A stretch of DNA of 64,000 bases from JANPCX01 sp050916095 (GCA_050916095.1 CP050901.1:3472001-3536000); one strand, 5' to 3'; numbered from the stretch's first letter, positions 28,241 through 38,017 are shown. A program made the numbers and translations. Notes: a model not told the origin generated them from the letters alone.

Positions 28241-29998
28241 ATGTCCAGCCGAACCGCATCCCCCTTTTCAAGCGCAGGCAGCACCAAGCCGAAGGCATCG
28301 CCTTCGGCGGACCCTTTCTTCAAAAAGGCCAGCCCTGCCGCCAATGCGGCACCCACGCCACCGCGTGGCGGCAGGCTGATCTACCCGGACGTCCAAGACT
28401 GCCGCGCCCTCATCATCGATGGCAACCCCACCTCACGCAGCATTCTGGCCGCCATGCTCCGCGACATGGGCGTGGGTCACTTGGTGCAGGTCAGCCGGAT
28501 TGCAGACGCCCGCAAGTCACTCGAAAACCGCACCTTCGACATCGTGCTGTGCGACTACCACTTCGACAGCTCTCCCATTTCGGGCCAGGATCTGCTGGAC
28601 GACCTTCGCCGCTCGCAACTGCTGCCCTACTCCACCGTCTTCGTCATGGTGACGGGTGAGGCGTCTTACGCCAAAGTGGCCGAAGCCGCCGAAGCGGCGT
28701 TGGACAGCTATTTGCTCAAACCCCACACATCACAGTCGCTGGAGCAGCGGCTGATGCAGGCCCGCCACCGAAAAACCGTGTTGCACACGATTTTTGAAGC
28801 CATTGAGCGCGGCGAGTTTGATGTCGCCGCAGAGGAATGCCAAGCCCGCTTCAGCCGCCGCAGCGAGTATTGGCTGTATGCGGCGCGCATTGGTGCAGAG
28901 CTGTACATCCGCCTTGGCAACCATCAAGCCGCCAAACAACTCTATGAAGCCGTGGCTGCGACCAACGCCCTGCCCTGGGCGCGTTTGGGTGTCGCCCGAG
29001 CCGAATTGGAAAGTGGCCAACTTCCACAAGCCAAACGCACGCTCGAAACCTTGATCAGTAGCGAACCCGGTTACGCCGACGCCTACGACGTGATGGGCCG
29101 CGTGCAAGTTGAAGCCGGCGACCTGCAAGGCGCCCTCGACACCTTTCGTGCCGCCACCACAAGCACACCGCACAGCATCAGCCGTTTGCAAAAAAATGGC
29201 TTCTTGGCCTTTTACATGGGCCAAACCGACGAGGCCTTGGAAATGCTGGAACGCTGCGTGCGAATCGGCATCAGCAGCAAAATGTTTGACTGCCAAACCT
29301 TGGTATTTTTGGCTTTGGTTTACTTCGACAAAAAAGAGTCCAAAGCGTTTGCCCGCACTTTTGACAACCTGCTCGCCGTGCGCGAGCGCGACCCCAACAA
29401 CGCCCGCATTCAACGTTTTGTGCAGGCGCTTGAGGTTTTCAAAGCCTTGAACGAACGCCAAGTGGGTGACTGCGTCAGCAAAGTCAAGCACTTGGCCAGT
29501 ACGCTGCGCGATGAAGAATTCGACTTTGAAGCCGCGACCAATGTGCTGGCCGTGCTGTCAAGGCTGCGCACCACAGAAATTCAGCTTCAGGACAGCGAAG
29601 GTTGGATACGTACCATCGCGCTTCGTTTTTGCGTTTCAAAAACAGCGACCGAAATGCTCGCCAAATCCATGCAAGGTTACGAGCCCTACGAGTCCATCGT
29701 GCGTGACGGGCAAACCGAGATCAGCACCATGGCCGAAAAAGCCATGACCCACAGCGTGACGGGCTCGCCCGAAGCCGCAGTGAAAGCACTCATGGTCAAA
29801 GGCGCAGAAACCCTGAACGCAAAACTCATCGAACTCGCAGGCCTGGTGCTCAACCGACATGCCGTGAAGATTGAAGACTGCACCAACCTCTCCGCCATGA
29901 TCAACAGCTTGAAGCTGAAGTACTGCACCAAGGGTGCACAAGCCAGCCTGGGCCAGTCCACCGGCCGCTCGGCGGGTGGATTGAATTTGCGCAGCTAA
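28241..29998 (+). CDS. Response regulator receiver domain protein with TPR repeats
   Basis: A 585-residue cytoplasmic protein. After a ~45-residue Ser/Pro/Ala-rich start, a receiver domain runs from ~46 to 170: ALIIDGNPTSRSILAAML at its start, the likely phospho-acceptor in FDIVLCDYHFD, the Thr site in MVTGE, and YLLKPHTSQSLEQRL with the conserved lysine. TPR-like helix pairs fill ~180-430 (LYEAVAATNALPWARLGVARAEL..., YADAYDVMGRVQVEAGDLQGAL). The C-terminal part is unassigned. AAGGA lies 9 nt before ATG 28241. No sensor kinase gene is nearby. It probably relays a signal through protein contacts. Confidence 0.85.
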   Translation: MSSRTASPFSSAGSTKPKASPSADPFFKKASPAANAAPTPPRGGRLIYPDVQDCRALIIDGNPTSRSILAAMLRDMGVGHLVQVSRIADARKSLENRTFDIVLCDYHFDSSPISGQDLLDDLRRSQLLPYSTVFVMVTGEASYAKVAEAAEAALDSYLLKPHTSQSLEQRLMQARHRKTVLHTIFEAIERGEFDVAAEECQARFSRRSEYWLYAARIGAELYIRLGNHQAAKQLYEAVAATNALPWARLGVARAELESGQLPQAKRTLETLISSEPGYADAYDVMGRVQVEAGDLQGALDTFRAATTSTPHSISRLQKNGFLAFYMGQTDEALEMLERCVRIGISSKMFDCQTLVFLALVYFDKKESKAFARTFDNLLAVRERDPNNARIQRFVQALEVFKALNERQVGDCVSKVKHLASTLRDEEFDFEAATNVLAVLSRLRTTEIQLQDSEGWIRTIALRFCVSKTATEMLAKSMQGYEPYESIVRDGQTEISTMAEKAMTHSVTGSPEAAVKALMVKGAETLNAKLIELAGLVLNRHAVKIEDCTNLSAMINSLKLKYCTKGAQASLGQSTGRSAGGLNLRS

Positions 29999-30700
29999 AA
30001 ACCTGTTCCGGTGTTCCAGCTGGTGATCAGGCAGATTCAGGGATGCCGCGAGTCGGCTGGCCTTGAGAGGTCTATCGTTCGGATTTTGATTTATTGATGT
30101 TTACCTTGTTCACGACAACCTCCAGCCCGTTCGCCCTGAGCCTGCCGAAGGGCCCTGCACCAAGGTAAGCGTTGGCTTCGACAGGCTCAACCCGAAGGGT
30201 ATGTGGTGTCGCAATTCATGTGAGTGTCGATCAGCAAAGGAAACCCTGACCCCGATTCCAACCGGTGGGATAGTGCATCCACAACGACAGGCTGTTTGAC
30301 AACACCAGCACTTGGGGCGTGACCACAGAGGTGGATGAACGTGAGGCGCAGGAAAACGGTGCGCGTGTCTTGGGCACATGCACAAACATGAAATAAGCCC
30401 CATCCACACGCCACGCATTACCACGTCAAATGGGAAAAACGACCTGTGCAATGCTGAAGCCGATGGCGCCGTGAAACGGGCTGTGCTGATGGTCTGGACA
30501 AGCATGTAGCCAGTCACCAACAAGCACGTGAGACTACGTACTGGAAGACACTCAAGCGGCGGGCAAATCACGCTGTGGTTATGCAGCGCGCGCATCATGC
30601 AAGCACTTTTCTCGCAACAAATGTGTCGAATGGTTTTTGGGTGCTGCGCCGCTGGAAAACGGCCTGTAACCTCGCGCCCTTTATTCAAGGAGTCAGCGAG
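29999..30700. other. Long intergenic region with one dispersed repeat hairpin
   Basis: About 700 bp with no gene I can support; the short frames lack ribosome sites and family features. It contains the dispersed repeat at 30127-30199. The last ~100 bases lead into the cohesin-like gene and should hold its promoter. Confidence 0.35.
30127..30199. repeat. Dispersed palindromic repeat hairpin
   Basis: CCGTTCGCCCTGAGCCTGCC... at 30127-30150 pairs with TTCGACAGGCTCAACCCGAA at 30177-30199. Same repeat family as at 3705, 42251 and 54278. Confidence 0.8.
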
Positions 30701-31321
30701 ATGGTTTTTGTTTCTTCAGTTCGTAGGTTGTTTTTTTGTGGCTTGTTGCTGGCCAGTGCCCTGGTACCCGGCCACGCACAAAGCGCGACAGTGAGTCTTG
30801 CGGCATCAACCACATCGCCCACAGCGGGTTCACAGTTTTTTGTTGACGTCCTGGTTGATGGGCTTTCCAGCGGACAGGTGATCGGGGCATTCGACCTTGA
30901 CGTGGTGTTTAATTCTTCTGTGCTGTCTGCCAGCAGCGTGGCCTTTTCTCCAGCGCTGGGATCGCTCGGCCTGGAACAATTGACTGCGTCGACCATCACC
31001 GCAGGACGCATCGATTTTTCCAGTGTTTCCCTGCTGACGGGTGCAGAGCTTTTGCCTTTGCAAAGTGGACTTTTTTCTTTGGCACGGTTCACTTTTGATG
31101 CCATAGGCTCAGGCGCAGCGGGCCTGGCGTTTGATGCATTGACCGCACCGGGGCTTTTGTTCGGGGATGAGTTCGGCAATGCTCTCATCGTTTCCGTCGG
31201 CACGGTTTCTAACGTGGTGGTTCCAGGCGGTGGCACCGTTGCCGAACCCGGCTCACTGGCCTTGGTGCTGCTCGCGGTTCTCGCTTGCTCCGCCTTCACG
31301 ACAGTTCGTCGGCGCGCGTGA
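30701..31321 (+). CDS. Exported cohesin-like domain protein with PEP-CTERM anchor
   Basis: A 206-residue protein starting at ATG 30701 (AAGGAG 8 nt upstream). The signal peptide is MVFVSSVRRLFFCGLLLASA...GHA-Q. Residues ~28-165 have a cohesin-like pattern: VSLAASTTSPTAGSQFFVDV, IGAFDLDVVFNSSVLSASSV, SGLFSLARFTFDAIGSG. The C-terminus VAEPGSLALVLLAVLACSAF...RRR is a PEP-CTERM signal cut by exosortase for surface attachment. The next gene on the strand ends in a type I dockerin, the natural partner of cohesin. Cohesin assignment is from pattern, not a profile search. Confidence 0.8.
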   Translation: MVFVSSVRRLFFCGLLLASALVPGHAQSATVSLAASTTSPTAGSQFFVDVLVDGLSSGQVIGAFDLDVVFNSSVLSASSVAFSPALGSLGLEQLTASTITAGRIDFSSVSLLTGAELLPLQSGLFSLARFTFDAIGSGAAGLAFDALTAPGLLFGDEFGNALIVSVGTVSNVVVPGGGTVAEPGSLALVLLAVLACSAFTTVRRRA

Positions 31322-32884
31322 CCGTCGACTTCAACGGCCACGACGCGAGCGTGCCCAATGACTTGAGGGCTTGCGCGGTGGCCGCCTGAGGGTGGCTTTT
31401 CACCGACGAGTCATGTGGGCGATCAATCAGCCCGCCAACGGTCTGACCTCAGTGGTTGAAGCCCCAACCCTGGTGGCCACGGCTTTTGCACGCTTGAGCG
31501 CACTCTTTCTAGCTTTGGCTTGACAAGGCCAAGCTTTGTTTTTGGATCAAAGTGATACATATGAAAAGAAAATCTGTCCTGCCAGCCGTGCTGGTTTTGA
31601 CTGCGGCCTTGGTGGGCCTGCCTGAGGCCATGGCGTTCAAACCAACGCAGGAATTCGGCCACGTCGGCATCGTGCGAGATGCGCTGACTCGCATCTCTGT
31701 GCCGTCTACTGACGGCACCAGAGTCTTTAAGTTTTCTGAACGCGCCATCGTTGAAATTCGAGATGCTGCTGCCGGGGTGGACGAGCCCAGTCTTTATGGT
31801 GTGTATTCCCCTCGTGGCGAGTTTTCTACAGCTGATGCGCATTGTGATGATGAACTGTTGCCTGGATGCACACAGCGCATCATCAATCTCAAGAACGAAG
31901 TGATCGACCTGCTGAAAGCGTCGCCACCCAATGGGGAAAAAGCAAGGGCTCAAATAGGTAAGGCCATGCACACACTGCAAGACTTTTTCTCCCACAGCAA
32001 TTGGATCAATATCTCGAGCGGAGATCCTGGTTTAGGTATCAATGTGCATGCCAGTTTGGACCCTCTTCAGACCACTTGCGACGCATCCACGGCCTCGAAT
32101 CTGGTCGGAAGCGGTCTGACCAACCTCACCACAGGTTACTTCGAGCTTCCACCGACTCCCATCGCTCGTCCCGGAAAGTGCAACCATGGGTTGTTGATTG
32201 CGCAGGGCATACACAAGGATGAGCCGGGGCGAGTTGGTCACTCTGCCGCACGAGCAGCGGCAGTGAACTCAACCGAGAGCATCGTCAAACAAGTTCTGAA
32301 TGCACCGGGAATCGCTGGGAATGACATGGCAGTGAAAGCCTTTCTTGGCGTGGGCGGCACCATTGGTTTTGTCGTTGATCAAACGATGAGCATGGTGGAC
32401 GAAATTGAGGGCGTGAAGTCGGGAATCGCAGCGGTCATCAGCGCAGCCCTTGCCAGCCCGAACCCCCCAGATCGCTACCTGCTTGTGACATTTGCCGACC
32501 CCTTCGTCAGCGAAGCTTTGGTCACGGACAACGCATCCACGTTCCGAAATGCGGTGAACGCGATCACACTGTATTCACCTGGCAATCGCGATTGCCCAGA
32601 GATGTCCATGTCCGGCTTGTTACGTGCAGTGAACGCCGCGCCAGAAAGGGCCAGGCTCTATGTCTACACCGACGCCAGCGCAAAGGACGCACGTCTCTGG
32701 CCACACGTCATGGCTCAGGCAGAAGCCAAACGGATCCGCATTTCATTCATGTCATCTGGGTCATGCTCGCCCGTAGACCCGGTCTACTACACACTCGCAG
32801 CGCAGACAGGCGGGCAGGTATACAAGCTGGATGGCACAACGGCGAGTGATTCAGCGAAAGCGCTTGATTTGGTTATCCCTTATG

Positions 32885-34516
32885 CAGTCGGCCCTGCAAA
32901 ATTCATTTCACCCCGCAAGCCATTACTGACGATGGCGTGAATTTCCAACCGAGCAAGTTTTTTGCGCCGAGCCGTGCCCTGGCTGCCCTGAGTTGACCCC
33001 ATAAGCTCAGCCCGAGCAGGGTCAACAAAAACGCCTTCGCGTCTTTTGCAGACTTGGCCGCGATAGCCCGCAGCAGCCAGCGGATGTTGTACCCCGCCGC
33101 ACAACTCAGTGCGTGCAGCGCATCACCCAACTCGCCTTTGAGCCAACAGCGCTGCATGCCGTGGTCCACCTTGGTGTGGCCGATCAGCGGCTCGATGGCC
33201 TGACGCCGTTTGAGCCACTTGCGTTGCACCTTGGTCAGTGACTTGTACTTGCCACGGTGGATGATCTCCACGTTCGGGTTGTCCGCGTCCACGCCCCGGA
33301 ACCCCAAGTCCACGACCACTTGCTTGGGCACACGCCCCAGGTCTTGCATCAGGTTGTTGGTTTGCTCCAGTTGCGCAGCCAATGTGTGCCCATCAAACGG
33401 GTTGCCGGGGAAACTTCTGGCCCCCACCATCAAACCACGCAGGTGCGTGACAGCCAGGCTGACCTTCACACCAAACTCATAGGGCTTCCTGGCCTTGCCC
33501 TTGCCGATGCACTCCACCTCAGGCGCATGCAGCGCGTACAGCTTGCCCTTGTCGCCTCGCTGTTGCGTGCGGATGCGTTCGGCCCGCTCCAACCAGGTCT
33601 TGAGCGCACTCAGCGCTGTCGGCCCGGGTGCCACCAACACATCAAGCTTGCGCTGCACTTCACGCATCACCACCCCGAGGATTGTGCGCTGGCGTTTGAC
33701 GGCTTTCTTCAAACGCTTGAACTGCTTGGCGTGGGCGTAACCCCCGGCCTGGCGTCTGAGCGTTTTGGCTTCAAACGCAAATGTCTGCTTCAAACTGATG
33801 CCCACTCGTTTGGCAGCATTCACCACTTTGTGCCGCGCAATCTCCAGCAGCCGACTGTCCACCGGGTGGGCGATGGCCTTCTCCTGCACGGTGGTGTCCA
33901 CGATCACGCGTTCCAGCTCGCTGGGCTTGATGGCCTTGATCTGCACCGCTGTCTCGATGGTGGCCTTGAGCAACTGCTCCAGACCTTCTTCGCCCACGGC
34001 GCGGCGAAAGCGGCCGATCTGGGTTGGATCGCAGGGCAAGCGTGGTTCGTAATACTCCATGCCGCTGAAGAACTGCCACACCACGTTCTCGCTCCAGCGC
34101 TGAACGAGTTCTTCGTCACTGAGGTTGAAGGAGTTCTTCAGGTACTGCAAGCTGGCCATCAGCCGAATTGACAGGCGCGGGCGGCCTGCGGGGCTGATGC
34201 CGTTGCCAAATTCGACTTCATGCGCTCCCAACAAGTCCGCCGTCACCCGCTTGGAGCCTGGGCGAGCCTGGCGAGCGAAGTGCGGTGCCAGGGCTTGTTC
34301 AATCGCGGCCCAGGGCAGCCGTTTGCTCAAAACCACCAGTGGATGTTTGTGATCGACCATCCCGTCCAGGCGTGCGCGAAAGAAGTCTGCGGTGGCTGTC
34401 ATGCAAATCCCCCAGAAAAATTACTCTCCGATAACGATTCCTGAGAGATCCCGTCGTCAGCATTTACCCCATATCGCCAGCATTCATGCGGGTTGCAGGG
34501 GTTTTGCAGGGCCGAC
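32885..34516 (-). mobile_element. IS5-family-like insertion sequence in the dockerin gene
   Basis: A 1,632-bp element. Ends GTCGGCCCTGCAAAA (from 32887) and TTTTGCAGGGCCGAC (to 34516) are inverted copies. TATG flanks it at 32881-32884 and 34517-34520; deleting the element and one TATG restores the host frame exactly. A CA before the left repeat makes the ends slightly unequal, so the left boundary may shift by two bases. Confidence 0.88.
32903..34402 (-). CDS. IS5/IS1182-superfamily transposase
   Basis: A 499-residue DDE transposase. The N-terminal DUF772-type region has RLSIRLMASLQYLKNSFNLSDEELVQRWSENVVWQFFSG. VIVDTTVQEKAIAHPVDS carries the first Asp. KQVVVDLGFRGVD supplies the second, and KWLKRRQAIEPLIGHTKVDHGMQRC the final acidic site. 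A long basic helical insert lies between. The frame is intact. IS5 group is favoured by the 4-bp target duplication. Confidence 0.88.
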   Translation of the reverse strand: MTATADFFRARLDGMVDHKHPLVVLSKRLPWAAIEQALAPHFARQARPGSKRVTADLLGAHEVEFGNGISPAGRPRLSIRLMASLQYLKNSFNLSDEELVQRWSENVVWQFFSGMEYYEPRLPCDPTQIGRFRRAVGEEGLEQLLKATIETAVQIKAIKPSELERVIVDTTVQEKAIAHPVDSRLLEIARHKVVNAAKRVGISLKQTFAFEAKTLRRQAGGYAHAKQFKRLKKAVKRQRTILGVVMREVQRKLDVLVAPGPTALSALKTWLERAERIRTQQRGDKGKLYALHAPEVECIGKGKARKPYEFGVKVSLAVTHLRGLMVGARSFPGNPFDGHTLAAQLEQTNNLMQDLGRVPKQVVVDLGFRGVDADNPNVEIIHRGKYKSLTKVQRKWLKRRQAIEPLIGHTKVDHGMQRCWLKGELGDALHALSCAAGYNIRWLLRAIAAKSAKDAKAFLLTLLGLSLWGQLRAARARLGAKNLLGWKFTPSSVMACGVK

Positions 34517-35885
34517 TATGTACAGGGAACGCCACAAACTGTGGTCATGGCAAAAGGTCCCCTCGGTAGCGAACGCATCTATGAGTTTCCTATCGACAGC
34601 ACTGTTGAGAGCCTGAACATCTCTGCTGCTTTGACCACCGCGCAAGACGCCGAAGACTCCGCCAAAGTGGTTCCTGGCGCGACCATACGGGTGCGAGACC
34701 CGTCGGGTAACGAACTCGCCTTGGGACAGCCCGGCGTTCAAATCACCACGCTGAGAGCCGCGACCTTGTTCCGAGTAAACAAACCTGCAGCCGGGGTTTG
34801 GCGCGTGGTGCTCAATGGCCCAGCAGCCTTCAATTTCGACCTCGCTGTGACAGCCAACAGCCCGATTGAGTTGAACCGTTTTCAGTTCGTCAAAACAGGG
34901 GGCCGTGCGGGCCATACCGGGCTGTTTCCAATCAAATCGCAACCTCTGGCAGGCGTTTTGCAAGAGTCGATTGCAACGCTGTTTGGCGCTTCGGGGTCGG
35001 CGGAGTTTGAGTTGATCAACGAAGCGGGCAATTTGATCACCACACTTCCAGGCACAAGAGACCCCGCTTCCATGAGCTCAGACCAGTGGTACGGCAAGTT
35101 TTTACTGCCCAGCCAATCGTTTCGTGTTCGCGCGAAAGGTCTGGACGCCAGCGGCAAGGCTTACATGCGAGTTTACGAGCAGCTCTTCTCGGGTCGTACT
35201 GTGAAGGTAGAGGTGTTTGGAGATGCACTCGGCAGGTTCACGCCTGGATCGACATCGTCTATACGCTTCGTCATCACAAACTTAGGAAGCACTGACAAAT
35301 TCACAGTCACCGCGCAAGACCAGCGCGGTTATGTAGGATCGCTCGTTCCAATCGAGTTGACGCTGGGCAGCAACGAGTCTCAGATCATCCAGATACCCTT
35401 GACGGTGCCACTGGACGCGGCCGTTGGAACTATCAACAACATCTCATTCACAGCAACTGGTGCGTCGACCGCGAATGGCACGGTGGTCACGCAAGTCGTC
35501 AGCGCACGCACAATTCCGGGTGATCTGGACGGGGACGGGGATATCGACCGTGATGATGTCGGCATCGTCTTTTCTGCAAGAGGTCAAACGGCCCTGAGCG
35601 CTAGCGATCCGCGCGACCTCGACGGCGACGGCAAGATCACGGCTCTTGATTCACGCAAAGCCATGCAGCTCTGCACCAGGCCGGGCTGCCGCCGCGAATG
35701 ATTTGAAATTAAGACCAAACCGACCCGTGTACGGACGACAAGGATCTGTTTTACTTTCAAGCCCACATTGTTTGAACCGCAAGCAGCCTGGTCAATGATC
35801 TGCCTATCGCAGCAGCTTGCGAAGGGGTCGGTGATCAGCGGTTGCTTTGTAAGGTGCCCATCAACCGACGGGTGGTGCAGCTTAT

Positions 35886-35955
35886 TCAACCTAGATCCGG
35901 CAGTTGGACGCGCCCGAGTGGGCTGTTAGCGGAGAGAAGCGGTCAACTGCTGAAT
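35886..35955. repeat. Degraded copy of the 237-bp inverted-repeat element
   Basis: ACCTAGATCCGGCAGTTGGA and the following bases to GGGCTGT match, in inverse, the right end of the element at 38018-38254. AGCGGTCAACTGC then resembles the inverse of its left end. The interior is missing. Confidence 0.6.
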
Positions 35956-35969
35956 CAAGAGTCAATAAC

Positions 35970-35998
35970 GCCCCGAGGTTCACAAGACCACTCGGGGC
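35970..35998. terminator. Possible intrinsic terminator of the cache-domain gene
   Basis: GCCCCGAG and CTCGGGGC pair around a 13-nt loop; on the minus strand GTTATT follows, a weak T-tract. It lies just past the end of the minus-strand gene at 36014. Confidence 0.45.
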
Positions 35999-36013
35999 CA
36001 CTCAATCCCTGCC

Positions 36014-36478
36014 TCAGCGATACGCCCCCACACCCACAAACCCGTCATAGTTCGCGGTCTTAACCACAAAACTGGTTTTGTCTTCCACGTTTTTGGTTTG
36101 GGGGTGGGCCCACGAGTAGTCCACCGTACCGCTACCGGGTTTGACCGCGGCCATCATCTCTTTGATGATGGGTTTGCCATTGGGGTCTTTCAGGTCGATC
36201 AGGTTCTTGCCGATCAGCGTTTCGTTGGCGCCGTGGGCCATGCACTCGCCTTTCATGTTGTAGGCGAACACATACAAATCTTTGTTTTTCCATTTGGGGT
36301 TGGATTTGTCGCTGAATTCTTTGAAGGCCTGTTCGGGTCCCACTTTGGCCACATAGGCCGCCGCTTGTTCAGCCATGGCTTTGGCTTCGTCTTTGTTAGC
36401 GCGGTCTTGCGCCCAAGCGCCGGTGGTTATACCCACAGCGGCGATCACACCCACGATCAATTTGGTCAACATTTTCAT
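36014..36478 (-). CDS. Periplasmic single-cache domain protein
   Basis: A 154-residue exported protein; signal peptide MKMLTKLIVGVIAAVGITTGAWA-Q. The mature part is a cache-like sensor domain: EAKAMAEQAAAYVAKVGPEQAFKEFSD, KDLYVFAYNMKGECMAHG, GKNLIDLKDPNGKPIIKEMM, GSGTVDYSWAHPQTK, and KTANYDGFVGVGAYR at the end, as in methyl-accepting receptor sensor domains. Here it stands alone. The start at 36478 has AAGGA 5 nt upstream. It probably binds a small ligand; the partner is unknown. Confidence 0.85.
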   Translation of the reverse strand: MKMLTKLIVGVIAAVGITTGAWAQDRANKDEAKAMAEQAAAYVAKVGPEQAFKEFSDKSNPKWKNKDLYVFAYNMKGECMAHGANETLIGKNLIDLKDPNGKPIIKEMMAAVKPGSGTVDYSWAHPQTKNVEDKTSFVVKTANYDGFVGVGAYR

Positions 36479-36728
36479 AAAAGTCCTTGAGTCGAAACCG
36501 TGCCACGCCAATCGCAGCACGCACTCACTTGCTTCTTTCGGCTTGTGAGTTCTCGCATGCTAGTGGTTGCTTGTCTTAACAATTGAGCAGATTGGGTGAT
36601 TTTGTAAGGGCTGGTAGCCAATCCTCCGACCGACTGTTTCCATTGCTTGCGAGTGAGGGTAAACGCTTACCCACAAGCCTCTTATCGGAGTTGATTTCTG
36701 AGCCGATTCCGCAGGCTTCTTCTAACCA

Positions 36729-37430
36729 TCAACGCCGACCGCTCGTGCTCAAACAAACTTCCTCAATGCGCAGCAAATCGGCCAGCGTGCGGCCGGGTTC
36801 ATCGCGAAAGCGGTCCTCGCTGACGTGAAAGGATTGAATGCGGTCAACACGAAAATTGCGGAAATCTTCGCGCAGCTCGCACCAGGTGGCGAGGATCCAC
36901 ACCGCGTCCCAATAGAAACAGCCGAGCGGCCGCACGCAGCGCTCGCTGGTTTGTTTGTTCTGATCGAGGTAGTGCAAGTTCAGTTTGCGTTTGGCTTCGG
37001 TAGCCTGGCGCAGCGTTTGCAGTCGCACCCGCGTGGTGTCGTCGAGTGAACTGACAGGGGCATGCAAGACCACGCTCTCGGCTGCAACGCGCAAGGTGGT
37101 GGGCAATACGCCGACGATTTTGTGCAGCGCCTGTTCTGCCGCCGTGGCCAGTTCAGGGTCGAGCCGGGTTTGTGCAATGCGCACGCATGCCACCAGGGCC
37201 TTGGCTTCGGCTTGTCCGAACATCAGCGGCGGCAGCTCGAAACCCGCGCCCATGCGATAACCCACGCCGGCCTCGCCCTCGATCGGCACGCCTTGGGCCT
37301 GCAGGTCAGCGATGTCGCGGTAGACAGTGCGCAACGACACCTGCAGCCTTGTGGCCAGCCAGTCGCCAGTGCTCAGCCGTCGGCCACGGATCAGTTGCAC
37401 CAGATGGAAGAGGCGGTCAGCGCGGCGCAT
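36729..37430 (-). CDS. YafY-type transcriptional regulator (HTH + WYL domain)
   Basis: A 233-residue regulator. The N-terminal winged helix (RADRLFHLVQLIRGRRLSTGDWLATRLQVSLRTVYRDIADLQAQGVPIEGE) is the DeoR/HTH_11 type, and the central to C-terminal WYL-like domain includes LNLHYLDQNKQTSERCVRPLGCFYWDAVWILATWCELREDFRNFRVDRI. WYL domains bind small molecules or nucleic acid. It lies downstream of the VOC gene on the same strand, 118 bp apart, a pairing common for this family. Confidence 0.9.
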   Translation of the reverse strand: MRRADRLFHLVQLIRGRRLSTGDWLATRLQVSLRTVYRDIADLQAQGVPIEGEAGVGYRMGAGFELPPLMFGQAEAKALVACVRIAQTRLDPELATAAEQALHKIVGVLPTTLRVAAESVVLHAPVSSLDDTTRVRLQTLRQATEAKRKLNLHYLDQNKQTSERCVRPLGCFYWDAVWILATWCELREDFRNFRVDRIQSFHVSEDRFRDEPGRTLADLLRIEEVCLSTSGRR

Positions 37431-37548
37431 GGCGTTTTTGGTTCTGCGGCCGCCTGCCGCGCGTGCGCGCGCCCGCCCAAAGGAGCATGGCTAGCCTCAC
37501 GGGGGCGAGTGCGAACCATGTGTCGTTGCGGGCGGCCATAGATTGAGC

Positions 37549-37929
37549 TTACGCCAGCGCGTGCAGCCCGACGACATTGCCCTCGGTGTCGGCGATGTGA
37601 GCAAAAAAGCCCATGCCTTCAGGCAAAGCCACTTTGGGCGTGACCACGCGGCCTCCAGCACGCGGCGCACGGGCCAGTGCGGCGTCCAGCGAGGGCGATG
37701 CGTCCAGATACACACGCGTGCCTTCGGAGGACGGCGCAACGGGATGGGCACCGAGACTGAGGCAGCCCTTGACGCCAGCGTCTGCAGCCGCGAACAGCGC
37801 CATCTGTTCGCCAGCGATGGTCTCGCGCATCATGGGTCGCTCCAGCACGGCCTCGTAGAAACGCTGGGCGCGGTCCAGCTCGCGCACGGGAATCTCAAAC
37901 CAGGTGATGGCGTCATGGGGTGTGGTCAT
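37549..37929 (-). CDS. VOC-family protein (glyoxalase/bleomycin-resistance fold)
   Basis: A 126-residue protein with the two-unit VOC fold: AITWFEIPVRELDRAQRFYEAVL at the start, GTRVYLDASPSLDAALARAPRAGG in the middle, GFFAHIADTEGNVVGLHAL at the end. Members bind a metal and a small substrate; the substrate here is unknown. The WYL regulator gene lies downstream on the same strand. Confidence 0.9.
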   Translation of the reverse strand: MTTPHDAITWFEIPVRELDRAQRFYEAVLERPMMRETIAGEQMALFAAADAGVKGCLSLGAHPVAPSSEGTRVYLDASPSLDAALARAPRAGGRVVTPKVALPEGMGFFAHIADTEGNVVGLHALA

Positions 37930-38017
37930 GGTGAATGTCCTTTCGGGGTTGGTTGATCGAGACCGCCATGTTGCGCCAGCCCTGCTGACAACGTGATGTC
38001 AGTAGAGAGCCATTGAA

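Larger units (their letters stand above)
31561..35701 (+). pseudogene. Exported Het-C-like/vWA protein with C-terminal dockerin, interrupted by an IS
   Basis: Joining 31561-32884 to 34521-35701 gives one frame of 834 codons. Parts: signal peptide (LPAVLVLTAALVGLPEAMA-F); Het-C-like region with GKAMHTLQDFFSHSNWINI near residue 137; a vWA domain from ~265 with a MIDAS-like DQTMS; beta-sandwich regions (GSERIYEFPIDSTVESLNIS..., RFTPGSTSSIRFVITNLGS); and a type I dockerin at the end with two Ca-loops, DLDGDGDIDRDDV and DLDGDGKITALDSRK. The IS at 32885-34516 separates the vWA end from the rest. The 5' half now stops at 32940 inside the IS. Likely role: a surface protein docked to the neighbouring cohesin-like anchor. 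Confidence 0.82.
35702..36013. other. Intergenic region with element remnant and terminator
   Basis: Between the dockerin gene and the cache-domain gene. It contains the degraded inverted-repeat element at 35886-35955 and a hairpin at 35970-35998. No gene is seen. Confidence 0.35.

Noticed and set aside
30187..30700. Short frames between the TPR and cohesin-like genes
   Set aside because: No ribosome sites, no recognisable motifs; one begins in the dispersed repeat.
31519..31560. TTGACA box before the dockerin gene as promoter
   Set aside because: No -10 box at a suitable distance; kept out of the feature list.
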